From NCBI GenBank assembly GCA_027682925.1, contig JAQCYU010000002.1:62001-126000 (forward strand): DNA of 64,000 nucleotides. Direction: 5' to 3'. This DNA comes from Coriobacteriaceae bacterium AF45-21. GTDB taxonomy: Bacteria; Actinomycetota; Coriobacteriia; Coriobacteriales; Coriobacteriaceae. The notes beneath the pieces were generated by a model that made no database searches, was not told where the DNA came from, and saw only the letters and a program-made list of their open reading frames with translations. The position numbers and the translations under genes were made by a program. Below are positions 50,530 to 59,009 of the stretch, in pieces (positions within the stretch are counted from its first letter, which is position 1; each line of letters starts with the position of its first letter).

Positions 50530-51339
50530 TTACTGTGGCTGCTTGCCGATGTAGGCCAGGATGCCGCCATCGACGTACAGAATGTGCCCGTTGACAAAGT
50601 TCGATGCGTCGGAAGCCAGGAACACAGCGGGACCCTTCAGGTCCTCGGGCGTGCCCCAACGGGCCGCCGGCGTCTTGGCAATGATGAACTGGTCAAATGG
50701 GTGGCGGCTGCCGTCGGGCTGCGTCTCGCGCAGCGGTGCGGTTTGCGGCGTGGCGATATAGCCGGGCCCAATGCCGTTGCACTGGATGTTGGCCTCGCCG
50801 AACTCGGAGCAGATGTTCTTGGTGAGCATCTTGAGTCCGCCCTTGGCGGCGGCATAGCCGGCGATGGTCTCGCGACCCAGTTCGCTCATCATCGAGCAGA
50901 TATTGATGATCTTGCCGTGGCCCTTGGCGATCATGCCGGGCAGGCAGGCCTTGGACACGATAAACGGTGCGTTGAGGTCGATATCGACGACGCGGCGGAA
51001 GTCCTCTGCACTCATGTCGAGCATCGGGGTGCGCTGGATGACGCCGGCGTTGTTGACCAGGATGTCGGGCGTGGTGCCAAAATCTGCCTCGATCTTGGCT
51101 ATGAGCTCGGCGACGACGGTCTCGTCGGTGACGTCGGCAACATAGCCGTGAGCATCAAAGCCCAGCTCACGGTAGTGCTTTTCGGCCTCGGCGACTTTGT
51201 CGGCGTGACGGGCGTTAAAGGCAATCTTGGCCCCGGCCTCACCGAGTGCCTCGGCAATGGCCATGCCAATACCGTAGGTGGCACCGGTCACGAGCGCGAC
51301 TTTGCCATCTAGGCGGAAGCTGTCCATAAGATCAGACAT
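50530..51339 (-). CDS. kduD: KduD-type 2-deoxy-D-gluconate 3-dehydrogenase (SDR)
   Basis: A 269-residue short-chain dehydrogenase that reduces 2,5-diketo-3-deoxygluconate to KDG. It shows TGATYGIG for cofactor binding, NNAGVIQRTP and the active-site YAAAKGG. ATG 51339 has AGGAAGGA upstream; the long open frame to 51645 runs through operators and is not used. Two GTGAACGTTCAC-type sites precede it. It is the first gene of the kduD-dhuI operon. Confidence 0.88.
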   Translation of the reverse strand: MSDLMDSFRLDGKVALVTGATYGIGMAIAEALGEAGAKIAFNARHADKVAEAEKHYRELGFDAHGYVADVTDETVVAELIAKIEADFGTTPDILVNNAGVIQRTPMLDMSAEDFRRVVDIDLNAPFIVSKACLPGMIAKGHGKIINICSMMSELGRETIAGYAAAKGGLKMLTKNICSEFGEANIQCNGIGPGYIATPQTAPLRETQPDGSRHPFDQFIIAKTPAARWGTPEDLKGPAVFLASDASNFVNGHILYVDGGILAYIGKQPQ

Positions 51340-51355
51340 AGCAATCCTTCCTAAA

Positions 51356-51456
51356 GAAACGTTCATCTTTATGAGTCCTACTTCTAATACAAGCTCAGTA
51401 TAGGAGAAGCAGAGGAATTTACTCGCAGCTTTTCCTAGAATCAGGTGAACGTTCAC
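51356..51456. promoter_or_regulatory. Two hexuronate operators before kduD
   Basis: A half-match AAACGTTCATC around 51356-51367 and a perfect GTGAACGTTCAC at 51445-51456, spaced about 90 bp. The remainder of the 387-bp gap between kduD and the divergent GntR gene shows no gene. Confidence 0.6.
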
Positions 51457-51726
51457 TTTTAAAAGGCGAACGGTTGTGGCCGATTGTCGCGATGCCCGCC
51501 ATTCGCTCTGTGCCTGTGCACTCTCCGCAATCATGTTGCGGTTGTAGGGCAGGTGCAAACACATCGCATCGTGTGCCGCGGTGGGCTTGCGCGCTTTGTG
51601 GCCATGCTTGCCATCTGCGGCTCGAAGGGGAGGCGACATGCTCATAACCTGTGCGGGGAGCGCCGCGGGATGCGATAGTATTACGTGGTGATATTCGACA
51701 AACCGTGAGCTTCATTCGAGGGCTTT

Positions 51727-52418
51727 ATGGAACAACACCAGCATTATCAGAGCCTGCAAGATCAGGCATACAACGCACTGCGCTCCAAGATCATCTATGC
51801 GAGCTCAAGCCCGGCACACGCCTTTCGGCGATTGGTCTGGAAAAGGAGACGGGGATCGGACGCACGCCCATTCGCGAGTCCTTTGTGCGCCTGCGCGAGC
51901 AAGAGCTGGTGGAAACGCGTCCCAAGAGCGGCACCTACGTCTCTAAGATCAGCATGGAACACGCCGAGAATGCCTGTTTCTTGCGCGAGAAACTAGAAAG
52001 AAGCGTACTCATAAAATGCTGTTCGGCCGCTTCACCCGAGCAAAAGCATCGGCTCGAGCAGATTCTTGCCGAGTCCGAGTCGCTCGACCATAGCGAAACG
52101 CGTCGCTTTTTCGACCTGGATAACCTGTTCCATGAGACGTGTTTCGTGATTGCTGGCCGTCACATGTTGTGGGATTGGATGAAGAGCGTCAACACGCATT
52201 TTGAGCGATACAACTGGTTGCGTATGGTGTCGCAGGATCTGGATTGGGAGCCGATTCGTCGGCAGCATCGCCGGATTCTCGAGGCCATTAAGAGGGGCGA
52301 TACCGACGCGGCGAGCTATCTGGCAGAGACGCACCTGCACCTGATGCCCGAGGAGCAGGGCCCGGTTATCGCCCTGCATCCCGACTATTTTGAGCTGTCC
52401 AAAGACTCGGCCATCTAA
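51727..52418 (+). CDS. GntR/FadR-family regulator (frameshifted)
   Basis: A regulator of about 230 residues. The winged helix reads QAYNALRSKIIYA, then after the shift ELKPGTRLSAIGLEKETGIGRTPIRESFVRL, and a FadR-type helical domain (FCD) follows with DLDNLFHETCF and the metal-binding HRRILEAI region. One G restored to GCGGAG near 51802 repairs the frame. It diverges from kduD-dhuI and resembles UxuR/ExuR-type hexuronate regulators, so it probably senses a uronate intermediate. Confidence 0.8.
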
Positions 52419-52430
52419 TCGTTTCCCCCA

Positions 52431-52456
52431 TAAGTCGCGATGAAATAGGGGTTGTT
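52431..52456 (+). repeat. Half copy of the 47589 hairpin element
   Basis: AAGTCGCGATGAAATAGGGG here resembles AGTTGCGGTGAAATACGGAC at 47589, including its position just after a stop codon; the matching right arm is missing. It may be a decayed or truncated copy. Confidence 0.35.
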
Positions 52457-52611
52457 GTGCTGCCCAGGTGGTGCAGACGCCCCCCAGTTCACTCACGAGC
52501 TCGGGGCCTTTTTCGTCCGGATTGTTGACGTATTGCCGAACGAAAATAGTTTGCGTTTGGTAATAAGCGTACGAAAGCGCAGTTTCCATTCTCATTTCGG
52601 ACGCAAATCAA

Positions 52612-52661
52612 GACGAAAACCGTTTTCGTCTTCTATTAATCTGTACGAAAACGGTTTTCGT
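52612..52661. promoter_or_regulatory. Paired ACGAAAAC-GTTTTCGT palindromes before the ATP-binding regulator
   Basis: GACGAAAACCGTTTTCGTC (52612-52630) and ACGAAAACGGTTTTCGT (52645-52661) are near-perfect palindromes 33 bp apart; a TATAAT box follows at 52665. They look like operators over the -35 region, most simply for self-control of the next gene. Confidence 0.6.
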
Positions 52662-52706
52662 CTTATAATACGGTCATGAATGGTACGAAACGAAGAGGCT
52701 GGGCGT

Positions 52707-53959
52707 ATGGTTGTTAGAGAGAGCCCTACAGTCGAATACAAGGAAAGCGTTACGCCGACGTTTCTAAAACGGTTAGCGCTTATGCAAACTACGGGACGGG
52801 CAAGATTGAGTTTGGCGTTGATGACGAGGGCGTGGCTGTCGGCCTTGCAGATCCGGTCGCAGAGTGTCTCCGCATTGAGAACATGATTAATGACAGCTTG
52901 GATCCCGCTCCCCGTTACACGCTCGAGCCCGATGAGAAACACGGGACCGTAATCCTTACGGTTTATGAGGGACAGGACAAACCCTATCGAAGCAAGGGAA
53001 AGGCCTACAGGCGAAACGATTCGGCAACGGTGGAGGTCGACCGGTTTGAGTATGGCAGGTTGACGCTCGAAGGCAGCAACGTAACGTTCGACGCGCTCGC
53101 GTCGACTTGCCAGGACTTGAGTTTTTGCACGCTCGAACAAAAGTGTGTCGAACATCTCGGCATATCTGAGCTAACGTCGGATATTATGCGCACGCTTCGC
53201 TTGCTCGGCAAGGTCGGCTATACCAACGCTGCGGCGATTTTGGCGGATAAGAATGATTTTCCTGGCATCGACTGCGTCCGTTTTGGTGATACCGAGGATG
53301 TGATCTTGGATCGTGAGTCGGCGACAAATGTATCCGCCATTGAACAGGTGGACAGGGCGGTGGCTATGTTTGCACGCTACTACCGTTATGAACGTATCGA
53401 AGGGATGGAACGCGTCCAAACTGATCGAATTCCTCTCGAGGCGTTTCGCGAAGCCGTTGCAAACGCTTTGGTGCATCGGACGTGGGACGTTCGAGCGAAT
53501 GTTCAAATTGCCCTGTACGACGATCGCGTCGTTGTCACTTCGCCCGGATCGCTGCCCGCCGGTTTGACGACGGAACAATACCTGTATGGGCAGATATCCG
53601 TGCTCAGAAACCCAATTGTCGCCGAGGTCTTTTTAAAGCTGGATTACATCGAGAAATTTGGCACGGGAATCGCGCGAATCAGGCGTGCGTATCGAGATTC
53701 TTTAAGCCGACCGGTATTTGATGTTCGCGGCGGCATGGTGACCGTCACATTGCCCGTTATCGATGCCTTTGAGGGGTCTGAGGAAGAGGCCCAGGTTCTC
53801 AAGGCTTTGTCGGTCGGACGAATAATGTCGCGGGGCGAGATTGAGCAGCAGACGGGGTTGAGCCGCGCGCGTGCGTTGACGGCGCTTGAATCACTGATTG
53901 GGCGGAAAGCGGTTGTAAAGCGGGGGACTGGGCGTTCCACGAAATACGAGCGCGCATAG
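52707..53959 (+). CDS. AlbA_2/ATP-binding-domain transcriptional regulator (frameshifted)
   Basis: A protein of about 417 residues. The N-terminal AlbA_2 (divergent AAA-4) domain reads ESPTVEYKESVTPTFLKTVSAYANYGTG, repaired near 52772 by restoring one A to a run of five. The middle has FREAVANALVHRTW and DDRVVVTSPG, typical of the HATPase-like C-terminal domain of this family, and the end holds a winged helix (MSRGEIEQQTGLSRARALTALE). It is more AT-rich than its neighbours and interrupts the sugar-acid genes, so transfer is likely. It probably represses itself through the upstream palindromes. Confidence 0.72.
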
Positions 53960-53982
53960 GCCAAAAGAACCATATTGCAAGA

Positions 53983-54018
53983 CAGGCCCCAAGCCTTTGC
54001 CCGCTTGGGGCCTGTTGT
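53983..54018 (+). terminator. Hairpin after the ATP-binding regulator
   Basis: A perfect 12-bp stem (CAGGCCCCAAGC with GCTTGGGGCCTG) with an 8-nt loop; the T-run is weak (TTGT). Confidence 0.65.
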
Positions 54019-54041
54019 ATGTTGGCTGGCAGCGGTAGATT

Positions 54042-54087
54042 TATAGCAAGATATAGCAACGTTAGTGAGATATAGCAACGTATAGCG
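54042..54087. repeat. Phased TATAGCA repeats
   Basis: TATAGCA/G begins at 54042, 54052, 54071 and 54081, that is, two pairs with a 10-bp period separated by 19 bp. It lies between convergent genes. Confidence 0.5.
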
Positions 54088-54115
54088 CTGTTCGCGGGTT
54101 CTTACGGTGGTGCTA

Positions 54116-54793
54116 TTATCCGAATGCCGCGCGGATAAAGTGCTGGGCGAAGAGCTTGTTGGCGACGTTGATGACGTGGCCCAAGAACAGCGCCGAGATG
54201 GCTGTGGTCACGCCAAAGCCGCCTAGGTTGTGCATGAGCGCGAGCGACAGAATGAGGGACACGGCGACATGTGAGCAGTCGAACACGACTTTTACGTCGC
54301 CAAAGCGGCGTTTAAGCTTTTCGGCAATGACCTGCACCAAGCCGTCGGGCGCGTTGGGGACAACGCCCATGTTGACGACGAGACTTACGCCAAATGCGGT
54401 GACAGCGAGGGAGAGCAGCATGGTCGCAACCTGTGCGGGGAGTGCCGTGGGATGCAGTGGGTTGACCGCCATGAAGAAATCGGTGAAGCCGCCGATGAGC
54501 GTCGAGAAGCACAGCTCGAGCAAAATGCGCGGCTGGAACTCGCGTCGCAAGATGGCCAATTGCGCCAGGATGTAGGCGACATAGGTAGCAGTGATCCAAA
54601 AGCCGAGTGTCTTGCCGGTGAGCATGGATAGGGTTGTGGCAAAGCACGTGAGCGCAGCGACTCCCAAGCCGGATGCCGTCTGGAGACTCATGCCGAGTGC
54701 CAAGATGGCAACGCCGGCAAGATACATGAGCATCCTGATGACTGTGTGGAACCAATCTATATTCTCGCCATTCATTACGATGAGCGGCCGCAT
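54116..54793 (-). CDS. YczE/YitT-like integral membrane protein
   Basis: A 225-residue protein with about five or six membrane helices. LALGMSLQTASGLGVAALTCF and VVPNAPDGLVQVIAEKL resemble the YczE/YyaS/YitT membrane family, of unknown function. ATG 54793 is supported by GAAAGGAGG; the frame runs open to 54910 without a site. It is downstream of eda on the same strand but a cluster of hairpins lies between. Confidence 0.72.
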   Translation of the reverse strand: MRPLIVMNGENIDWFHTVIRMLMYLAGVAILALGMSLQTASGLGVAALTCFATTLSMLTGKTLGFWITATYVAYILAQLAILRREFQPRILLELCFSTLIGGFTDFFMAVNPLHPTALPAQVATMLLSLAVTAFGVSLVVNMGVVPNAPDGLVQVIAEKLKRRFGDVKVVFDCSHVAVSLILSLALMHNLGGFGVTTAISALFLGHVINVANKLFAQHFIRAAFG

Positions 54794-54832
54794 GTCGTGA
54801 CCTCCTTTCGGAATTTGGGAGATGCAGTAAAG

Positions 54833-55087
54833 GCTGCGGCGCCGCTTGGGGGAAAGATCGGAAGCAAGGATCCATTCCTCCAGACGGCGCCGCAGCTGTT
54901 TGGGTGACATGGCTTTTGTCGAAGTGGCTTAGTTGAGTGCGCCTGCCAGCCGCATAAACAAAGCGGCTCGGGTGCGTGTCGCTTCCGTCACGTTCTATCA
55001 GCATACAAGACGGTTTCGGTTCTTGTCCGTGACGGAAACGGCGCGCACCCGAGCCGTTTTAAAGGGGCGCGGCCTCGGTCGCGCCCC
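54833..55087. repeat. Cluster of three hairpins between eda and the YczE-like gene
   Basis: H1: 12-bp arms GCTGCGGCGCCG (54833-54844) and its complement (54885-54896). H2: 29-nt arms (54964-54992 and 55028-55056) with three mismatches or wobbles; the loop holds a smaller ACAAGA/TCTTGT stem. H3: GGGGCGCG/CGCGCCCC (55064-55087). They fill most of the 367-bp gap, which has no gene. Confidence 0.6.
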
Positions 55088-55160
55088 CACGATAGAGAGC
55101 GAGTCAAGCGGGGAAGTCAAGCAGAAAATCCACCATTTCACCCCGTCTCAGGCGGCAGGG

Positions 55161-55801
55161 TTAGCCGCGGACCTTCTTGACGACGTCCATGGCCTCGCGG
55201 GCGATCTGCTCGACCTTGGAGAAGTCGCCGTCGGCGAACAGGGCCGGCTTGACCATCCAGGTGCCACCGCAGGCGATGATGGCGCTGGAGCTCAGGTACT
55301 CCTCGACGTTGGCGGTGCTCACGCCGCCGGTGGGCATAAAGCGATGGCCGACAAACGGAGCGGCGAGGGCCTTGATGGTGTTCAGGCCGCCATACTGGGC
55401 CGCGGGGAAGAACTTGGTGACCTTGAGGCCGAGGTTCTCGGCGGCGGTGACCTCGGAGGGGGTCACGGTGCCGGGGAGGACGGGCAGGTCGATGTCGATG
55501 CAGTGCTTCACGACGTCCTCGTTGTAACCCGGGGAGACGATGAACTTGGCGCCGGCGGCGCGGGCCTGCTCAACCTGCTCGACGGTCAGGACGGTGCCGG
55601 CGCCAACGCACATCTCGGGCTCGGCGGCGGCCATAGCGGTGATGCACTCGGCGGCGCAGGCGGTGCGGAAGGTGACCTCGGCGGACTTCATACCAGCTGC
55701 CATAAGGGCGTGAGCGAGCGGAGCGGCGTCCTCGACCTTGTCGAGCACGACGACCGGCACGATGCCAGGGATTCAAGCGTGGTGTAGAACTGATCGAACA
55801 T
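55161..55801 (-). CDS. eda: KDPG aldolase (frameshifted)
   Basis: A class I aldolase of about 213 residues that splits 2-keto-3-deoxy-6-phosphogluconate into pyruvate and glyceraldehyde 3-phosphate. Motifs are AEVTFRTACAAECI, the KFIVSPGYNEDVV strand, LPVLPGTVTPSEV and the Schiff-base Lys in LKVTKFFPAAQYGG. The frame breaks near 55768: TTLESLG joins IVPVVVLDKVEDAAPL if one G is restored. AAAGGA precedes the ATG. kdgK lies upstream on the same strand, giving the final two steps of the pathway. Confidence 0.9.
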
Positions 55802-55861
55802 GGTGTTCCTTTCGATGTGAGGCGCGCACGGGCGCGTGATTGCCAAAGAAGATTGGCCATG

Positions 55862-55923
55862 AGCCGGTTCCGGATTGGTTATCGGAGGCACTGCTTGGGG
55901 TTCAAGCAATTTCGGAACCGGCT
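55862..55923. repeat. Stem-loop between kdgK and eda
   Basis: Perfect 11-bp arms AGCCGGTTCCG and CGGAACCGGCT around a 40-nt loop that itself holds GCTTG/CAAGC. It sits in the 255-bp space between two genes likely to share a transcript and may set their relative amounts. Confidence 0.55.
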
Positions 55924-56056
55924 ACGAGGCCAGTCGTGAAGGAATGCCAGACAAAACCGGAATGGGACTAAGTGGTTCTACCTGGCCGGAGGAATCGGGG
56001 AGCGGGCTGCAGAGGTATGGGTATGGAAAGCTGCAGTCCGCGGAATGGGGAACGAA

Positions 56057-57090
56057 TTAACGGGCGACGCGGGTGCCACCGTCGGCGGCGTTGGCCACAG
56101 CGGCGATCTCGTCGGCGGTCACCAGATTGGAATCGCCCTTGATGGTGAGCTTGAGGATCGAGGCCGCGATGGCGTAGTTGACGGCGTCCTGCGGGTCAAA
56201 GTCGTTGATGAGGGCATGGACGAGGCCGGCGTTGAAAGCGTCGCCGGCGGCAACGCCCTCGAGCACATGCACGTCGTGAGCAGGGGAGAACCAGTGCTCG
56301 CCGCTCTCGGCGTCAAAGAGCATGCCCATCCAGATGGAGCGCTCGACGCAGGAGATGTTGCGGACGACCGAGGCGACCTTCTTGCAACCGTACTCGGCGC
56401 AGATCTGACGGGCCATCTCGACGTAGGTGTCGCGCTCCTCGATTCCGTGGGCAAGGGAGCCGGAGACGCAGGTCATACCAAGGCCGGCGGGTGCGTCCTC
56501 GTCGTTGGCGATGCAGATGTCGACGAGTGGCAGGAGCTCCTTCATGGTTGCCTGCGACTTCTCGGGCGACCACATCTTGCCGCGATAGTTCACGTCGCAC
56601 ACGGTGGTGATGCCCTTGGCGCGGCAAGCGGTGAGGGCATCCTGCAGGCAGCGGCCATCTCGTCGGACACGGCGGGAGTCACGCCAGAGAAGTAGAAGAC
56701 ATCGACGCCCTTGAGGATTTCGTCCCAATCAAAGACGTCGCGCTTGGCCATGTTGATGGCGGAATACTTGCGGTCGTAGACGCAGCCGTTGCCGCGCTGC
56801 GAGGCGCCAACCTCAAACACATAGGAGCCAAGACGGTCGCCCTGGCGCACGACGCGCGTGGTGTCGACGCCGTAAGCCTTCAGCGAGCGAAGGGCGCACT
56901 CGCCCAGGCGGTTGGCCGGAACAACGGAGACGTAAGCGGCCTTGTCGCCCTGATAGGCCAGGGAAAGCGCGGTGTTGGCCTCGGCGCCGCCGTAGCGAAC
57001 GTCAAACTCGGTGGCCTGTTCAATGCGCAAGTGATCTTTGGGCGAGAGCCTCATCATGATCTCGCCGAAGGTAAGAACCGTTTTACCCAT
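56057..57090 (-). CDS. kdgK: 2-keto-3-deoxygluconate kinase, PfkB family (frameshifted)
   Basis: A sugar kinase of about 344 residues that phosphorylates KDG. It shows GGAEANTALSLA near residue 35 and the catalytic AAGDAFNAGLVHAL near residue 285. The frame shifts at about 56653: SDEMAA joins CLQDALTACRAKGI when one C is restored. AAGGAG precedes ATG 57090. It diverges from a LacI regulator, and the gap has LacI-type palindromes. Position and partner eda support KDG over other PfkB substrates. Confidence 0.88.
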
Positions 57091-57133
57091 GGTCGCGCAG
57101 CTCCTTCTTGCTCGTGCGTACACCTTTGATATG

Positions 57134-57191
57134 GCGTTGGCACGGAGGTGCCAAGACGGTAGGGTGCATCTTTGCACCTCCGTGCCAACGC
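57134..57191. promoter_or_regulatory. Perfect 18-bp inverted repeat in the kdgK leader
   Basis: GCGTTGGCACGGAGGTGC (57134-57151) and its exact complement (57174-57191) enclose 22 nt. In RNA from kdgK it would form a strong stem about 40 nt before the start codon. Confidence 0.6.
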
Positions 57192-57195
57192 TCGC

Positions 57196-57223
57196 CGAAA
57201 TCGGTTTACGAAATCGGTTTCGT
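57196..57223. promoter_or_regulatory. Tandem CGAAATCGGTTT operators between kdgK and its LacI gene
   Basis: CGAAATCGGTTTA at 57196 is followed by ACGAAATCGGTTTCGT (57208-57223), a palindrome with arms ACGAAA/TTTCGT. A TAGTATACT -10-like box for the LacI gene follows at 57232. Confidence 0.55.
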
Positions 57224-57324
57224 TTCGAGTTGTAGTATACTCACCTACAGCGTTTTGCAACCGAGAATTTTAAAAAATGCCTAAAATGGCTCAGACCGCC
57301 GACAATTGGGAAACGGGGTGCGCT

Positions 57325-58346
57325 ATGGCGCAGATGAGAATCAAGGACATTGCCGCCGCGGCGGGCGTGAGCCCGGCCACGGTCTCGCGCTATCTCAATA
57401 ACCGCCCCGGGCAGATGACCGAGGAGACCCGCGCCCGCATCGCGGCGGTTATCGAGCGCACCGGCTATCGCCCACGTGCCGCCGCACGCAATCTGCGCAG
57501 CTCGCGCACCAACCTCATCGGCGTGATTCTGGCCGACATCGCCAACCCGTTCTCCAGCGCCATGCTCGAAGGGCTTTCCGCCAGCGCCGCCGCGCGCGGC
57601 TGCTCGCTCATGACGGCCATTAGCGGCAACGACCCCGCCAAGGAGGCAGAGTCGCTCACCAGACTTATCGATGCCGGCGTGGACGGCCTGGTCGTCAACA
57701 CCTGTGGCGGCAACGACGAGGCAATCGCCGCGGCCGCGGGACGCCTACCCGTTGTGTTACTCGACCGCGACGTTGCCGATGGTGGCATCGATCTGGTGAC
57801 CTCCAACAACCGTGAGCTGGTCGCCGGCTGGTAGACGCCTTGACCGCTGCCGGCAGCGAGCGCCTGTGCCTACTTACCGAGGCAAGCGACGACAGCCCCG
57901 TGCGTCGCGAGCGCGCCGAGGCCTTTGCCGACGAGCTCTCGCGCCGCGACCTTGCGGGCGAGGTCGTCACCCTGGCCAACGGCGGCGCCACGGGCGTCGG
58001 CCGCCTGGACGAGACTATTCGCGGCAACGCAGGCAAAAAACTCGGCCTTATTGCCGTCAACGGCTTGGTCTTTTTGCGTCTGACCGAGGCGCTGGCGCAG
58101 CTTGGCCCCTCGCTGCCGGCGGGTCTCAAGATCGCGACGTTTGACGATTACCCCTGGAACCATGTGCTCTTTGGCGGTGTGACCACGGCCGCGCAGGACA
58201 CCCTCACCATTGCCGAGCGCGTAGTCGAGCGTCTGTCCGAGCGCATCGATGTCGTTACCACTACGGTGGGCGAGGCCGCAAGGCTCGCCCCCAAGCGCAT
58301 CGAGGTCCCCGGCCACATCGAACACCGCGCTTCGACCTCGCGCTAG
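57325..58346 (+). CDS. LacI-family regulator of kdgK-eda (frameshifted)
   Basis: A LacI-type regulator of about 340 residues with helix-turn-helix IKDIAAAAGVSPATVSRYLN and a sugar-binding domain (IGVILADIANPFSSAMLEGL). The frame shifts near 57831: RELVAG joins LVDALTAAGSERLCLL if one C is restored to GGCCTG. Divergence from kdgK and the intervening palindromes suggest it represses kdgK-eda and binds KDG or a relative. ATG 57325 is chosen over the upstream ATG at 57277. Confidence 0.82.
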
Positions 58347-58388
58347 TCTGTGTGATATTATATAGACAATGTCATACAGGAGGTATCC

Positions 58389-58883
58389 ATGGCTGCGTCT
58401 GTGCTGAGTGTTCGAGTGGACTCGTCAATTAAAGATTCATTTGCCGAGCTGTGCGAAGAACTCGGCATGACTTCGTCCGTTGCGGTCAATATGTTCATGA
58501 GGCAGATGTTGCGCGAGCGCTCGCTGCCGTTTGTGCCTTCACTCGGTAAAAGCTCTGCGAGCGAAAGCGCCACAGCGGGCATTTTGGATACCGCTCAGAT
58601 TGAGTCCGCCGTCCGCGAGGCAGCCAGCCCGATTCCCGCCATCAAAACCGTGATCCTATTTGGATCGTATGCCCGTGGCGAGGCGCGTGCAGATAGTGAT
58701 ATCGACTTGCGCCTCGAAGTCGATCGCGAGCAGGGCTTTGGTCTTTTTGCGTTGTCGGCGTTTGGCGAGGCAGTGCGCAAGGAAACCGGGAGGCAGGTTG
58801 ATCTCGTCTCGAGTGATCATCTTGATGACGATCTTGCCGCGGTAATCGAGCGCGAAGGAGTGATCCTTTATGATCGCGCGTAA
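58389..58883 (+). CDS. RelB/DinJ-like antitoxin domain fused to a MNT nucleotidyltransferase
   Basis: A 164-residue fusion. Residues 1-52 look like a RelB/DinJ ribbon-helix-helix antitoxin (VDSSIKDSFAELCEELGMTSSVAVNMFMRQM). Residues 70-164 are a minimal nucleotidyltransferase with FGSYARGEARADSDIDL, where Asp104 and Asp106 are the metal ligands. MNT proteins paired with HEPN toxins act by adenylating the toxin, but no HEPN or RelE gene is adjacent: glnA follows. AGGAGG precedes the ATG, and TGATATTATATAG just upstream may be its promoter. Confidence 0.8.
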   Translation: MAASVLSVRVDSSIKDSFAELCEELGMTSSVAVNMFMRQMLRERSLPFVPSLGKSSASESATAGILDTAQIESAVREAASPIPAIKTVILFGSYARGEARADSDIDLRLEVDREQGFGLFALSAFGEAVRKETGRQVDLVSSDHLDDDLAAVIEREGVILYDRA

Positions 58884-59009
58884 GTCAGACAGCCTGTTCG
58901 CGCACGTTTTTTGAGCGCTTGATACGCTTTAACCCTGCGGAAACATTTTTCTGCGATAGTATCTGCGATATAGACCAGTCGAAACCCGCCCGAAAGAAAG
59001 GGGAGCGAC

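Noticed and set aside
52707-54087. Prophage or integrative element remnant
   Set aside because: The regulator is AT-richer and has its own palindromes, but no integrase, attachment repeats or phage genes are present.
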